A DNA stretch of 64,000 nt from Dasypus novemcinctus (GCF_030445035.2 NC_080690.1:35490796-35554795); one strand, 5' to 3'; shown: positions 1 through 12,325, numbered from the stretch's first letter. Made by a program: numbers and translations. The notes: generated from the sequence alone by a model not told the origin.

Positions 1-3000
1 TGTTCTGCTTGTTTCTTCAACAGGAAATGCCAATTTAAGTTCATTTATCACTCTTTCATAGGAGCTGTGTTTCTAGGCTGATGATATATTTGACTATTTT
101 TGGCTTTAAAAAATATTTTTGTGTTTATACTAGTCTTAATACTTACTGATTTTTTATTTTTTTAAAAAGCCCCATCAAGCCTTTTGAGAAACGAGCAAGC
201 TATACATTTTAAATAAAAAATAAATACATGCTTTTCCTGATCCTGGCCAAATCCCATTACAAAGAGAACTGAGGCACCTTCAGAATTCCTTTGTTGCCCA
301 GGGGGTTATCCCATCAATATTGTATAAAGTAAGCAGGTCATTGGTTATGCCTCGGAATTCTTTTTGTTATTCCAGAGGATTTGGGTGATATTCATTGTAA
401 TGCGAAAGCCAATCTGTAAAAATAAAATTTCTTTTTGCAAAGTGGCAACAAAGAAAGGCTCGCACGCCCAGGGCAGGCTATGATAATATTTGGTCCACGG
501 TCTTTGCAGACAAAGAGCTCGGCTGGTCATCATTAATGACTGAGCATGATTGCTACAACTTTTTTTGACAGCCAGCTTCGGTAGAAACTGTACACCGTCT
601 ATTGTCAAGTCATTTTACTGAGCTTGGGAAATTCCCATTTGTCACTTAACAGCCATGTGTCAGAAGCAAGATGCTTTGAACACGAATTGTGATTTTTCAG
701 TTATCTTCTGAGAATGGATGTTATTCTGCCAGTATGAAATGACCTAATTTTTAAAGAAATAACCTTTCCTTTAAAAAAAACAAACAAACAAAACAACTAT
801 TAACATCCAAGTTTTATATTGAATGCCGCTGTTAATTTTTTTTTTTTCTCTTTAAGAAACCCTTCATAAGTAGTCATTATCCCAGATAAGTATGTGGTGA
901 GCCAGGATATAGAAAGGAAGTGGGACATTTCCCTGAACTCAGCAGAAATTTGGTGTCAGAAGCAGAAATAGTCCCTTGTAAGTGTTTGACTAATAGTTAT
1001 GTAGCCCTTCCTTTTCTGCTCAGGTTCTTTGAGATAGATTTTTGCAGAATTAGGTTATGGCTCCAGACTAAACTGTAAAATCCTAGAAAGCAGGGAATAG
1101 ATTCTATTTTTTATTTCTCCCCCCAGGACCTACCAAAATAAGCATTTGTTGATCACATGGTGAATGTGGAGATTAGAAACGTCTTTGTAATTGTGACCAA
1201 AGATCCTTCAAACTCTGGCAACTTTTTTTTTTTTTATCATATCTGGCCTGGGTATAATATTTTGAGGGTTAATGAAATGTTGGAGGCGATTCTTGTGCTA
1301 TTTGACTATGGTAGCAACTGAGTAACAAGGCAAAACTATTTATAAAATACATAATAACGATTTTTACAGTAAACTATACTCCCTCAGGCAAAGCTTTTAT
1401 ATAAACCACAAGGTATTTGGCCACTGCAACATCTAAGAAATCTTAAGATGCTTAAATACCATGAGGTTTTTAAATAGTTTTAGTAGTTGAATGGTTTTAA
1501 CTTTAAAACTTACCTAATATTCTATGAGGTCTGAGGGTAGAATTTGTTTTTCTTTTTTGTATTTGAATGCGCTTCATTCAAGTTGACGAAGCAAGTTAGT
1601 ATGGGCGCTTAATGGCATATCATAAAGGATTTAACTTAATTCCACCATAATGAATTAATTCTCTCAGCGACACTGTTTTCATTATAGATTTAATGACATC
1701 ACCTTGGCCAACCCTCAGGAATTCAGAACTCTAAGTTACCCTAACGTATCTAAAAACGAAAATGGGAAGATGATTCTGCTTTGTGTCTAATTGTGGGTAA
1801 GGGTACAAGGAGACCGTCTATTATTTTGAATAGCTGAGTTAAAAATAAAACTCCAAACCCAAGTGAGGAAATTGGATTCCATATCCTCTTAAACCATCTT
1901 TAGGGACATTCTTTTTACAAAACATGAAACCAAGAAGAAGAAGAAAGCCCCAGAGTTTCTTTTCGTTTGCTTATGTCATGATTGTTGTAAACATAAAAAG
2001 ATAAATATGCAATCTCAAACCATAATTGGGGAACAAGTTTTCACCAGCAAAGGAAGGGGGGGAGGGGGAGTGGGTGTAAAAATATTTATGCTACATTTTC
2101 GAGGACTGTATTTGATTTCCTTTTGAATTGTTTATTTTGTGGAATTAGAGGGATGGTGCATCCTATTTTTATAGGCTTGTATTGTTACCCCAGGAATGTT
2201 TTGGCAGATACAAAATTAGAAACAAATTTCGTGTGTTCTCCAGTGCCCTTCAAGGGCGTAAAGGACAGGAACAAAGTGTGGTGGTTTGTCATCAGAGCTC
2301 CAGGAAGCCACAAGGAAATGGAGCTTAGGAACCAAATTGTTCAAAATGGGAAAGAAATGAAAAATGTACAGCAGATGCTCCCAGCCTAGAAGTGTAAGCC
2401 TCGAGATGAAGGGACCACCAGTCATGCTAATTGGTCTTGAACAATGGCTGTTTGCACTGAGAGAGGGAGAGAGGGCCCCGTTTTCCCTCTGATTTTGTTC
2501 TATAGACATTTCTCTAGGATTTGAAATTGATAATTATGGACACAAAGATACACTTGGCCTAATTTGCCAGCCTATTTGGTGTCATGGGTGTCACCCAGCA
2601 TGTCTGCATGGATGCAGATGGTTTCTGCCAGCTTCAATAAAATTGGAAAACACAAAATCTGTTGGTTTTTTTTCCAATTTTTGAAAGGGGCTGGTTGTCA
2701 GTGCCCTGGGTGTTGAAATGAGAAATGTTATGCTGATACTTTAGAAGTGTTCCTTACGCTTATCGACCAGTCACACCGTCAAAATCAGTTATTTGAGCTA
2801 AATTTGGGGCTGGGAGAGGGAACTGTTCAGTATGAGTACCAAGTGTGAGTTAGCGAATGCTTTAGCAGAGCAAATATAATTTCTGGTTTCCATTTGTAAG
2901 CAGAACCACCACTTTAGTCAGTTAAGTATGTAATAAGGCAGTGATTTCCAATCACTCTTTTGTGAATCACCTCTAAGGTTTTTTTGCCCTATTCAAGTAT

Positions 3001-3157
3001 CTCCTATACTATAATTTACCTATTTTTCAATTCAAAAAGTCTTTTTAAAATTCAATAAATTTATTTTAAAAAGAATGTTTATATCATTTCCATAAATGGA
3101 AAAAACAAATAGTCTCATTTATCATCCATACAAAGTAACCATCAAAACAACTGTTGT
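1..3157. other. Gene-free, mostly unique AT-rich DNA; candidate regulatory elements
   Basis: I recognise no coding frame or transposon here. Three sub-blocks look like conserved non-coding elements by their complexity and homeodomain-type cores: 240-660 (includes atcattaatgactgagca), 1330-1480 and 1555-1720 (includes gcgcttaatggcatatc and aattaattctctc). A G-rich run is at 2056-2071. Confidence 0.35.
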
Positions 3158-3614
3158 GGGAAGCAGATGTGGCTCAAGTGATAGAGCTCCTGCTACCATA
3201 TGGGAGGACCTGGGTTTGATCCCTGGGGCCTCCTGGTGAAAAAGAAGAAGAGAAAGTGTTCCCACACAGCAAGCCAGTGCCCACACCAGTGCCCACATGG
3301 TGAGCCAGTGCCCACACGAGTGCCCGTGAGGTGAGCCAGTGCCCGCACAAGTGAGTCATGCAGCAAGAGGATGACGCAACAAGAGAGAGACAAGGAGAGA
3401 GTCAAGGTGAAGTGCAGCAGAGACCAGGAACTGAGGTGGTGCAATTCACAGGGAACCTTTCTCCACATCAGGGGTCTCTAGGATCGAATCCCAGTGAATC
3501 CTAGAGGAGAGAAAATGAGAAGACAACACAGACAGCAAAAGGAGCAGGGCGGGAGGAGGGGAAGGGGGAAAATAAATAAATAAGTAAATCTTAAAAAGAA
3601 ACAAACAAACAAAG
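3158..3614 (+). mobile_element. DAS-type tRNA-derived SINE with an expanded internal repeat
   Basis: The head (gggaagcagatgtggctcaa) and the tRNA-like region with a recognisable B box (ggtttgatccc) are followed by a body in which a motif of the type gtgcccacac/gagccagtgccc is repeated at least four times (3260-3345). The element ends in an aaataaataaataagtaaa tail and A-rich DNA. This body differs from that of the other DAS copies in the window, so it probably represents another subfamily. Confidence 0.8.
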
Positions 3615-4059
3615 CCTGTTGCTTGCCTCAGGCTCTCTGGCCCCAGGCCTTCACTTTCTTCATTAAAAAGGAAGACTATTGCATGAGCAAAGGTGCTAAA
3701 AATATACCAGTATAAGTAGAGAATATCTTTTTGATGATGGGAAGAATTTAAGAGCAGTGGAAAAGGACTAAGTCTTATATTTTTCCATGTGGCTCAGTTA
3801 CTGGAAGTATTTAGGTTGATGACGTTCCCCTGGGCTGGAACCCAAAACTGGTCTTGTCCTCAAGGTGCTTGTGGTGTCTGTTGGGTGAGAAAACCCTTGC
3901 CTATAAAAATCAATAATATATACCTATATTAATTTTCTAAATATGTGCTGAATTATGTAGTGTGCACTCTAAGATCCAAAAGAATTTAGAAAGTAGTAGG
4001 CTGATTAACAGCTCTCCTTTTAGATATCTACAACTCAGAGTAAATCTAATCGCATAGGT

Positions 4060-4170
4060 ATCCCACTTAACAGATGTGGAAACTGAGGCCAAGAGACGTT
4101 AACTCACCCAAAGTCACATGATATACCTTTCAGGCTGACTACAGTAAAGGCAACCTCGGTATCTACATTT
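4060..4170 (-). mobile_element. MIR fragment
   Basis: The core reads acagatgtggaaactgaggc and agtcacatgatat on the plus strand, so MIR is in reverse orientation. Confidence 0.5.
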
Positions 4171-4264
4171 TATAACAAATAAAGCTTATTTCTATTTGAT
4201 ATATCAATTCGAGGGAAATATATGCTCCCAAAGTACTAGAAAAGAGTTTACCTTCTGGTTGGTT

Positions 4265-4690
4265 AGCTCTTGACACAGCGCAACTTCATAACAAGTCATG
4301 TGAAAGCTCAATGGCTTAAAACAATCATCATTTATTATGACTCAGCCATCTGTGGGTTGGTTGGAGAGACTCTGGTTGGTCCACAGCAGCTGCGATGGCT
4401 CTGCCCCACCTGTCTGTCATCCTTCTCATGGGAGCAGCTGGCTCTCCAGGGTGCATTCTTAGGGTGATGGTAGAGACGCAAAAGCGAAGTCCAACTTTGC
4501 AAGCACCGCAACACAAGCACATTCCGAGCCTCTGCGGGCATCATGACTGCTAACCTCCCACTGGCCAAAGAAAGCTACATGGGAGAGTCCAAAGTTAAGG
4601 GTTGGGGATCTTCTTCACTTTCAGCGGAAGAGAGGACAAATACGTAAGCCAAGGCATGGGCACAGGGAGGAGTGATGGATGGGGACCAGT
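4265..4690. mobile_element. Old LTR-like or DNA-element fragment, class uncertain
   Basis: The segment caatggcttaaaacaatcat/catttattatgactcagcca and the following 'preserved Ser/Leu-rich' text resemble the common mammalian repeat beginning '…ttagtggcttaaaacaacaaccatttattatctc…'. The same family recurs at 62290-62760. I cannot name the subfamily. Confidence 0.35.
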
Positions 4691-6179
4691 CATGAGGTCT
4701 CCCACTCCCTCTTTGTAAATTCAGGAGTACAGCCGTCTGTGTAACTTTATTGGTTACTCATTTATCTTCTGAGCTACAAGGAACACTACCAGCCCAACCC
4801 CGGTTCAATAGCAAGAATTTCGAACTACAAGAATGAAGAATGTTGGAGTTACTGAGTATCTACTGCAGCTCTTTTGTCTCAAGCATAAGGAAATTCAAGC
4901 CCAAGGAGAGAAAATGCCTTTCCAAGGTCAAGGAACAAATGGGTGACCCAGGGTGGAGCAGACCCAGGACTCCTGATTCCCATCTAGCATGCCTCCCACT
5001 CTGCAAAATGAGTGACAGCAGAATCGGTGACGTTTTCCTATAGTGTTTTTGCAGTAAAACAAGAAATATACGAACTCCACAGAGAACAGCATATCCTTTA
5101 TGAGTTAAAAAAAAAAAAAAGTACAATGATTGGTTTAAAGAAGTTACTATAGATATATTTTGGATTCTTCCTCCATTTGTAACTGAAATGAGATGTTACT
5201 GCATAAAGCATAGGCTCACATTCAAGTTGATGATTTCAGAGACTGATGTGTACTGCTTTAGAATATTTTCAAAGCAATAACATTAGTGAAGTTATTGCTA
5301 TGCAATTTCTATGATCCATTTTATTTTGGTCACCAGAAAAAAATATTCTAGCTTCGTTGATGCCCAGGGCGTGGAAATATTTTCACTTTGGTCTTGATGA
5401 GATTGACTTTTTCTTTCATTGATTAAATAGTCAATTTCACTTTGGTAAGATTCACCCTTCCAAGAGGTAGGAAAGGAAACAGCATATCCCTGCGAAGAAA
5501 GACACTTTTCTCCCCCAAGTTCTGGGCCCCGCTTAGGCAGAGAAAGGCCTAGGACCGAGAGTCTGAAGGTCAACGGTGTCTTCCCAGCTGTGTAGCAGTT
5601 TGTCCCAAGTCTGAACAATGCAGCTTAGGCATTTACTTGCACTGCACACAGCACCATCATTATCATGTTATGCTTGTTTGAGCTGTGAGCAGTCAGTTCT
5701 TGCAGCATAAAGCTATTCGGAATCCTAGCGAGAATTTTAGATAAAACTGGAAGGACCTACGGATCATCTGGTCTGAACCTTTTATTTTCAGGTGGGCAGC
5801 ACAAGCCCAAAGAGCTGAAGTGTCTTGCCCAAGCTGCACAGCTTGCAAATGGTTGAGCAGATGCTTGACCTGGTCATGCTCTCTGCGGAGGTGGTGCTCT
5901 CCTTTCCTTAGGGAAAACTCCTGGAGGCAGGGGTTTCTGCTGATTTCATCTCTGGGCCCTGTTAACTTTTTAGGGTCTTTGGGACTGACCAGGGGCTCCC
6001 GACTGCTCTCCGAATTATTCCCAGGGCACTCAGTGCAGTGAGCTTGCTGCAGGAAGAACTTGATAATTGTGATCTGTAACCAGTCCTTACATTTGCAGGG
6101 CATTTCATGGTCTTGAAAAGCATTTTACAAATTAGAATGATGTGCCACTGACCCAGTCGTTCCACATTTTCTGGAAGTC

Positions 6180-6470
6180 ACTTCTAAGGGAAAAGTAATA
6201 GATTTTTAAAAAATATTAAAACACAGAAATGTTCATTGCAGTGATTTTTTAATCAAAGTACACTATTTGTAGCAAAGCAAAGGTCTCACAGGGGCCCATT
6301 TAAGTAAAGGTGGTTTTATGCAGCCATTTCAATGATGCAAACTATTTATTTCATAATATCTAATGAAAAGTAAGATGCAAAACTGTATGTATCATATGAT
6401 CACAACATGAAAATGCAAAAAAGAATTATTTTTCAAAAAAGACCAACTCTAAATCATGAATGCTAAAAAG
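6180..6470 (+). mobile_element. Old L1 3' UTR fragment, sense
   Basis: The phrases acacagaaatgttcattgca, tttatgcagccatttcaatg and gatgcaaaactgtatgtatc correspond to the L1M 3' region that reads '…gttcattgcag…tatgcagccatt…aaactgtgtgtat…'. Highly diverged. Confidence 0.55.
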
Positions 6471-7119
6471 CTAGAAAACCCCCACATTCTTGGTTGTCTT
6501 GGATTGGGTAGAGAACAGAACAGGATTTTTAAAAAATGAAAACTATTGGGGGAGGGGGTTCTAAATTATCTTGACCGAGCATTTATTGTTGAACCAACCT
6601 CTTTTATTTCCAAATAAAATTCATCCCCATACTTATCTCATTTAATTACTGCAGACTCCTGGCAGCCCAAATAAAGCACAATCTGTCATACCCCACTGTA
6701 TAAACAATGAAATGGAGGCTCAGAGACTTTTCAAAAACGTAGTTCTTCTAGTGAGTGTTGAAGATGAAATGCATACAAAGATTTCCAGATTTCCCCACTA
6801 CTGGTTTTACACACTTCCCCTCTGCCTGGTTGATTATGCTGGATTCTTATTTAACCCCATCGTGTGCTTCACTTTCAAAACACCCAATAGTACACTTTGG
6901 GGCAACTATGAAAACCAAGCACTTAATCCCCTCATACTGGCTGAGTGATAGACCCTATTCTATTTTCCTGTTCCTTTGCACTCTGTAATAGCCCAAGTTT
7001 CTTAGTTGCAACACATTTAGCTGTCTCAGTTACGGAACTTACTAGGAAAGCACTCTTTTAGATAGTTTTCTCAAGATCTGGAGGAGACACAGAGTCAGAG
7101 GACCCCTAGCTATTTTGAT

Positions 7120-7230
7120 CCCCTTAGCACAGGTGAGGATGCTGAGGCCCAGAGAGGTTAAGTAACTCTTCCAGGGCTACCAGCACCGGTGACTCCAAAG
7201 CCCACACTCCTGACCGCTATGCCAGTGTTT
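7120..7230 (-). mobile_element. MIR fragment
   Basis: The core is gatgctgaggcccagagagg, ttaagtaactcttccagg, followed by cctgaccgctatgccagtg. Confidence 0.6.
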
Positions 7231-7804
7231 CCAAATTTACCTGACAGTAAGAAAGCTATGTTGTCCTGTAAAAATACATAGATTCCCAGGTCCCTCCCCT
7301 ACACTCTGTAGGTCTGAGGCAGTACCCAGGCACCTGAACAAGCCCCGCAGGTGATTCTCGTGACCATGCAAATATGGGAAATGCCATCTTGCTGTACTGC
7401 CTCCTTTTAACACACCAAACTCAGAGAATGCCTAGAAAACACTAGCCTCTATTTCTCTCCTTTTTCTCTCCTGCATCTGACTCAGGCCCTGCCCTTAAAA
7501 TGTGAGGTTAGCTAAATGCAGTGTCATCTTTGTCTCTTGGTATAAAGTGTGGCTGCTTGATTCCTGAACCAAAGTGGAAGTGGTAGGTCAAAAATGCACT
7601 GTGATTGAGCATTTTGGGAAACACGGTAAAAATAAATAAATAAATAAAACATTAGAGTCATAATTATCATTGGGAAGCATTAAAGTTCATTCAAAAATAT
7701 CAAAGTTGCAGAATATCCCTTAGTTCTTAAGGTGTGTTGTTGCTGTAGTCTTTTTTAAAAATTCTCGTCTTATTTTTAGGCTTATAATAATTTGTTGGAG
7801 ACAA

Positions 7805-7945
7805 CACATTGTGGAGAAAGAGTGCTGAACTTGGACTCAGGAGATCTGGGTCCTCCTGCTAAATTGTTCTATATCCTTGAGCAAAACCCTTTCCATTCCT
7901 GAGTCTCAGTTTCCCAGTCTGTAAAGTGGGAGATAGAGGGACATG
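7805..7945 (+). mobile_element. MIR fragment
   Basis: It shows gaacttggactcaggagatc, gagtctcagtttcccagtct and gtaaagtgggagata in MIR order. Confidence 0.55.
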
Positions 7946-8099
7946 GTCCTCTGGAAGGCCCCTGCTGTCTCTGACAGCCACAGATTAAAGTAAAAACAAA
8001 CAAACCAAAACTGACAGCTGCTCTGCATGGCATCATGCCCAGTTTATAAACCCTTCCTAGTGAATCAGTGCTGATCGATTTCTCTGAGAGTGTATTCAA

Positions 8100-8360
8100 C
8101 TAATAAGTGTTCTGTGTCCCCTCCTCTGTGCTAGGCAATTGGGGTAGGAGCTCTGGGTAAAATGATGAGCTTCCCCAACCCCACTGAAAACAACAGTAAC
8201 AAAAAAATTCCTGACTTCAAAGAATTTACAGTCTGATGGAAGGGGAAATCAATGAATAAATCACATAAATAAGTACAATATTGGACTTGGGGTCAATGCC
8301 ATGAAGAAGAGAGATGAAGGCTTCCTGGAGGAGGAGGTGTTGACATTGCTGAAAGTGGCT
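8100..8360 (+). mobile_element. Ancient mammalian dispersed repeat fragment
   Basis: It contains the order ctgtgctaggcaattgg, aatttacagtctgatggaag, atcaatgaataaatcacata and ggcttcctggaggaggaggt, the pattern of a common old repeat also present at 38550, 40660, 48340, 48590, 52090 and 61960. Confidence 0.4.
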
Positions 8361-8528
8361 GGGAATTTATGATTCATTGTATCTTAAAAGATAATAGCTG
8401 CCAGTCCTATCTTACTTAAAATGAATGAAAAATTCAAAAGAGAAATGATTCAAAAGAAAAATAATTTTGTGTGTGTTTTTAAAAATTTATTTCTTATTGC
8501 TTGTATTTTTTTAAAATTAAAGTTAATA

Positions 8529-8945
8529 GGGAAGTGGACTTGGCCCAGTGGTTAGGGCATCTGTCTACCACATGGGAGGTCCGCAGTTCAACCCCCGGGC
8601 CTCCTTGACCTGTGTGGAGCTGACCCACGCGCGGTGCTGATGGGCGCAGGGGGTGCCGTGCCACGCGGGAGTGTCCCCCATGTAGGGGAACCAGACGCGC
8701 GGGGAGTGCGCCCTGTGGGGAGAGCCGCCCAGCGCAAAGGAAGGTGCAGCCTGCTCAGGAATGGCACCACACACACGGAGAGCTGACACAACAAGATGAC
8801 GCAACAAAAAGAAACACAGATTCCCATACCACTGACAACAACAGAAGCGGACAGATAAGAACACACAGCGAATGGACACAGAGGACAGACAACTGGGGGA
8901 GGGGAAGGGGAAGGGGAGAGAAATAAATAAATCTTAAAAAAAAAT
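8529..8945 (+). mobile_element. DAS-type SINE, full length
   Basis: The tRNA-like head (gaagtggacttggcccagtg) and B box (cagttcaacccc) are followed by a CpG-rich body, the acacagattcccat… segment, a ggggaagggg stretch and an aaataaataaatc tail. It aligns closely end to end with the copy at 50557-50983. Confidence 0.85.
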
Positions 8946-9004
8946 AAAGTTAATAGATAACAAGGAACTTTACATTAAAAAACATAAAAAAGAAACAAAA
9001 ACAT

Positions 9005-9965
9005 AAGAGGTTCCCATGTAACCCACTCCCCACCTCCCCATCACATCATTTTTGTAAGTTACATATTTTTGAAGATATATACATCACACACAAAAATTAC
9101 ATTAAAAATTATAAGAGGTTTCTGTATACCTCCCTCCCTCCACCCCACTCCTCCCACCAACAACCTCCCCCATCATGGCACACTCATCGCACTCAGTGAA
9201 CACATTTTGGAGCACTGCTGCCCTACATAGATAATAATTTACCCTGTAGTTCTCACTCTCCCCCAGTACATTCAGTGGGTGATGGCAGAATATATAAAGT
9301 CCAGCATCTGATCCTGCAATATCATTTAGGACAACTCAAAATCCCAAAAGTGCCCCCACATCACATCTCTTCTACTATCTCCCTGCACTCAGCAACTATC
9401 GTGGCCACTTTCTCCACCTCGATGCTAAAATTTCTTCTATTACTCGTCACAATAGTTTTATAGTAGAATATCAGTAAGTCCACTCTAATCCATAGTTTAT
9501 TCCTCCATTCTGTGGACCCTGGGATGGTGGTGTCCTCTCCACCTCTACATCAAGAGGGGGCTTAGATTCCACATGGATGATGGATGTAATTCCTCTGCTT
9601 GCAGTTGCAGGCACTCTTGACTCCCTGGTGTGGTGGTTGGCCATTTACACCTCCCTCTTAGCTGACCTGGGTAAGTCCAACGAACCAGAGAGTAGGAGTC
9701 GCCACTCTGCTGAGGCTCAGAGCCCACCTGGCACATGGGCAGTCCAGAGATTCAAGTCTCCTGAGTATACACCATCCCTAGCGCCAACCACAGGTTCAGT
9801 GAAAGTGACGGAAGAGGCATGTGTAGAGAAGTCACACCTGAGTCCAGCTCCATCACACTCAGGAACAAAAATAACAAAGTAGGGCCCACTGACATGGCAC
9901 AGAGCTCCAAATCCATCTGCCACGACCATATACTCTGTGGATCTCCGTAGCCTTCAGGAGAACCA
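9005..9965 (-). mobile_element. Lineage-specific L1 3' region, antisense
   Basis: It matches the reverse complement of 17030-17630 in order, through to ccaaccaccacaccaggga, the gcaagcagaggaatt block and ggaataaactatggattag. It follows directly on the A tail of the SINE ending at 8945. Assignment to L1 is by position of the A-rich end and similarity to xenarthran L1 3' ends as I recall them. Confidence 0.6.
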
Positions 9966-10024
9966 GTACCTAGGGTTGTATCTACTTTGCTTTTTTCTGG
10001 GGTCCTGAATTTTGTGTGTTTTTA

Positions 10025-10425
10025 AAAAGTGTTTTATTGTAGTAACATAGAACACAACTTACCCCATTTTAACTACTTTTGAATGTATAAATCAGTGGTA
10101 TTAATTACCTTCACAATGTAATTAATTGTGAATGTTGGAGTGCTGCAATCACCAACATCTATTATCCCAACTTTTTCATCATCTCGAACAGAAACTCTGT
10201 ACCCATTAAGCAATAACTTCTCCTCCCCCTCCCATCCCTACCCCCAGTAACCCGCAATCTACTATCTGTCTCTATAAATTTGCTTAATCTAGGTATTTTG
10301 TATAAGCGAGGTTATACAATAGTTGTCTTTTTGTGTCTGGCTTTTTCACTTAGCATAATGTCTTCAAGCTTCATTCATGTTGAACCGCATTTCTTTTTAC
10401 AGCTGAGTAGTATTCCATTGTACAT
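10025..10425 (-). mobile_element. Old L1 (L1M) fragment, antisense, left part
   Basis: Antisense L1 is recognisable by agaaactctgtacccattaa, the cttagcataatgtct…cattcatgtt segment and gctgagtagtattccattgt. It breaks off at about 10425, and its continuation (gttttgtttatctatttatc) appears at about 12498, after 2.1 kb of younger insertions. Confidence 0.8.
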
Positions 10426-10870
10426 TGGTTTAGTTTCCAGGGCTGCTCAAAGCATGTACCATGAAATGGGTTGGACTAAACAATGGGAATTCATTTACTT
10501 ATGGTCTTGAGGCCAGGGAAATGTCTAAATTAAGGCACCATCAAGGCACTTTCCAAAGATCGACTGCTGGCGATCCTCGGCTCCTCTGTCATGTGGCAAA
10601 GCACTTGGTGGCATCTGCTGGTCTCTCCCTTCTCTTCTGGATTTTGTTGATTTCAGCTTTTGGCTTCCATGACATTCCCTCTCTTTGTCTGGATTTAATT
10701 CTCTTATAAAGTACTCCAGTAATGGGATTAAGAGCCATCGTGATTGAGGTGGGTCACACCTTAACTGAAGTAGCCTCATCAAGAAGTCCTGTGTACAATG
10801 GGCTCATGCCTCCAGGAATGGAGTAGTTTTAAGAACATATTTTTGGGGATACATACAGTTTCAAACCACA
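10426..10870 (-). mobile_element. MaLR-type solo LTR, antisense
   Basis: On the minus strand the element starts TGTGGTTTGAAACTGTATGT and ends CCCTGGAAACTAAACCA, giving the TG…CA ends of an LTR of about 445 bp. It shares its termini with the elements at 27055, 51340 and 57000. It is inserted in the antisense L1. Confidence 0.6.
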
Positions 10871-10954
10871 ATATATGTATATAATATTAGGTTGGTGCAA
10901 AAGGAATTGTGGTTTTGGACCATGAACTTTAAATCATTATAACTAGGCTCTAAT

Positions 10955-11335
10955 ATATTTTTATTTTTTTAAATTTTAATAGAATTTAAAAATTAAAAAA
11001 AAATACGTAGATCATACAATGTTACATTAAAAAATATAAGAGAATCCCACATACCCCCACTCCCCCCACCACTCCTCCCATATCACCGAATTCTTTATCT
11101 GTGTGGCACATTCAATGCATTTGATGAATACATTTTGGAGCATTGCTACACAGCATGGATTATAGTTACATTGTAGTTTATACTCTCTCCCAGTCCATTC
11201 AGGGGGTTATGGGAGGATATATGATGTCCTGCATCTGTCCCCACAATGTCACTCAAGACAACTCCGAGTCCTGAAAATGCCCCCATATCATACCTCTTTT
11301 TCCCTCTTCCTGCCTTCAGCAACTTTATTAATCAA
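10955..11335 (-). mobile_element. Lineage-specific L1 3' end, antisense, inside the mariner
   Basis: It aligns with 9005-9330 (same strand) and with the reverse complement of 17270-17635: the segments atcataca…ttacattaaaaaatat, cacattttggagcattg, cccagtccattcag and aaaatgccccca recur in all three. Its A-rich 3' end lies at 10955. The mariner sequence resumes at actttattaatcaaaatag. Confidence 0.7.
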
Positions 11336-12325
11336 AATAGGAACCATTACAATCAACACACTTTTGCCAATGAGAAATAAATTTGTTTATTCCTGTAGCA
11401 TAAAAATCCATGCTTCGGGATTCAACAAACCCTTGGAAAGCATTTCGTGCATCTTACTGGTTGTGAAAGCATTTCCCTGCAAAAAGATGTCAAGATGCTT
11501 GAAGAAGTGGTGGTTCGTTGTCAAGAGGTCAGGTGAATATGGCAGATGAGGCAAAACTTCATAGCCCAATTCATTCAACTTTTTTTTTTTAAGATTTATT
11601 TTTTATTTATTTCTCTCCCCACCCCCCCAGTTGTCTGCTCTCTGTGCCCATTCGCTGTGTGTTCTTCTGTGACTGGTTCTATCCTTATCAATGGCACCAG
11701 GAATCTGTGTTTCTTTTTGTTGTGTCAGCTCTCCATGTGTGCAGCTCCATTCCTGGGCAGGCTGCACTTTCTTTCGCACTGGGCGGCTCTCCTTATGGGG
11801 CGCACTTCTTGTGCATGGGGCTCCCCTATGTGAGAGACACTCCTGCATGGCACGGCACTCCTTGCGTGCATCAGCACTGCGCATGGGCCAGCTCCACATG
11901 GGTCAAGGAGGCCCTGGGTTTGAACCTTGGACCTCCCATGTGGTAGGCGGATGCCCTATCCATTGGGCCAAGCCGCTTCCCTCATTCAACTTTTGAAGCA
12001 TTGGTTGTGTGACATGCCATCAGGCATTGCTGTGGAGAATTGGGCCCTTTCTGTTGACCAATGACAGCTGCAGGTGTTGCAGTTTTGGTGCTCTCAATTG
12101 CTCAATGTCAACTTCCGATTGCTGGCCACTACACTCCTCATCTTCAAGGCTCTCATCTCCTTTGCAAAACTTCTTCAACCACTACTGTAATGTACGTTCA
12201 TTAGCAGTTTCTGGCCAAGTGTGTTGCTGATGTTGCCAATTGTCTCTGCTGCTTTATGACCCATTTTGAACTCAAGTAAGAAAAATCTCTCGAATTTGCT
12301 TTTTGTTTAACATCATTTCCATAGT
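11335..12325 (-). pseudogene. Mariner transposase pseudogene (Hsmar1-like)
   Basis: The remnant starts at about 12325 (MEMMLNKKQIREIF), continues in a shifted frame through FCKGDESLEDEE to about residue 80, then jumps straight to a KGPIL segment near 12060. About 160 codons of the centre, including the first catalytic Asp, are missing. After the SINE it resumes as LNELGYEVLPHLPYSPDL and FFKHLDIFLQG. Stops and frameshifts are present. At the expected third catalytic Asp position (PTDYH in Hsmar1) the sequence has Asn (TTNHH). It cannot encode an active enzyme. Confidence 0.8.
11584..11981 (-). mobile_element. DAS-type SINE inside the mariner, with target-site duplication
   Basis: The element is in reverse orientation: T-rich tail first, ending in gggccaagccgcttcc at 11981. 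It is flanked by a perfect 13-bp duplication, tcattcaactttt, at 11571-11583 and 11982-11994. Removing it and one copy of the duplication restores the mariner transposase sequence, so the insertion postdates the mariner. Confidence 0.88.

Larger units (their letters stand above)
4691..8099. other. Intergenic, old repeats only
   Basis: Apart from the L1 and MIR fragments listed separately, a further weak reverse MIR-like stretch lies at about 5765-5850 (ggtgggcagcacaagcccaa). No gene was seen. Confidence 0.5.

Noticed and set aside
3260..3345. Regularly spaced repeats resembling a CRISPR-like array
   Set aside because: The units are short, directly adjoining and inside a SINE, in vertebrate DNA.
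8529..8600. tRNA-like folds at SINE heads as genuine tRNA genes
   Set aside because: The heads have mismatched stems and are joined to SINE bodies and A-rich tails. They are retroposed derivatives, not working tRNA genes. The same applies to 57439-57511.
8565..8879. Cys/Trp-rich 104-codon minus-strand frame, and similar frames at 11603-11996, 15793-16108 and 50542-50987
   Set aside because: All coincide with DAS SINE copies. The recurring 'protein' is a translation of the SINE body.
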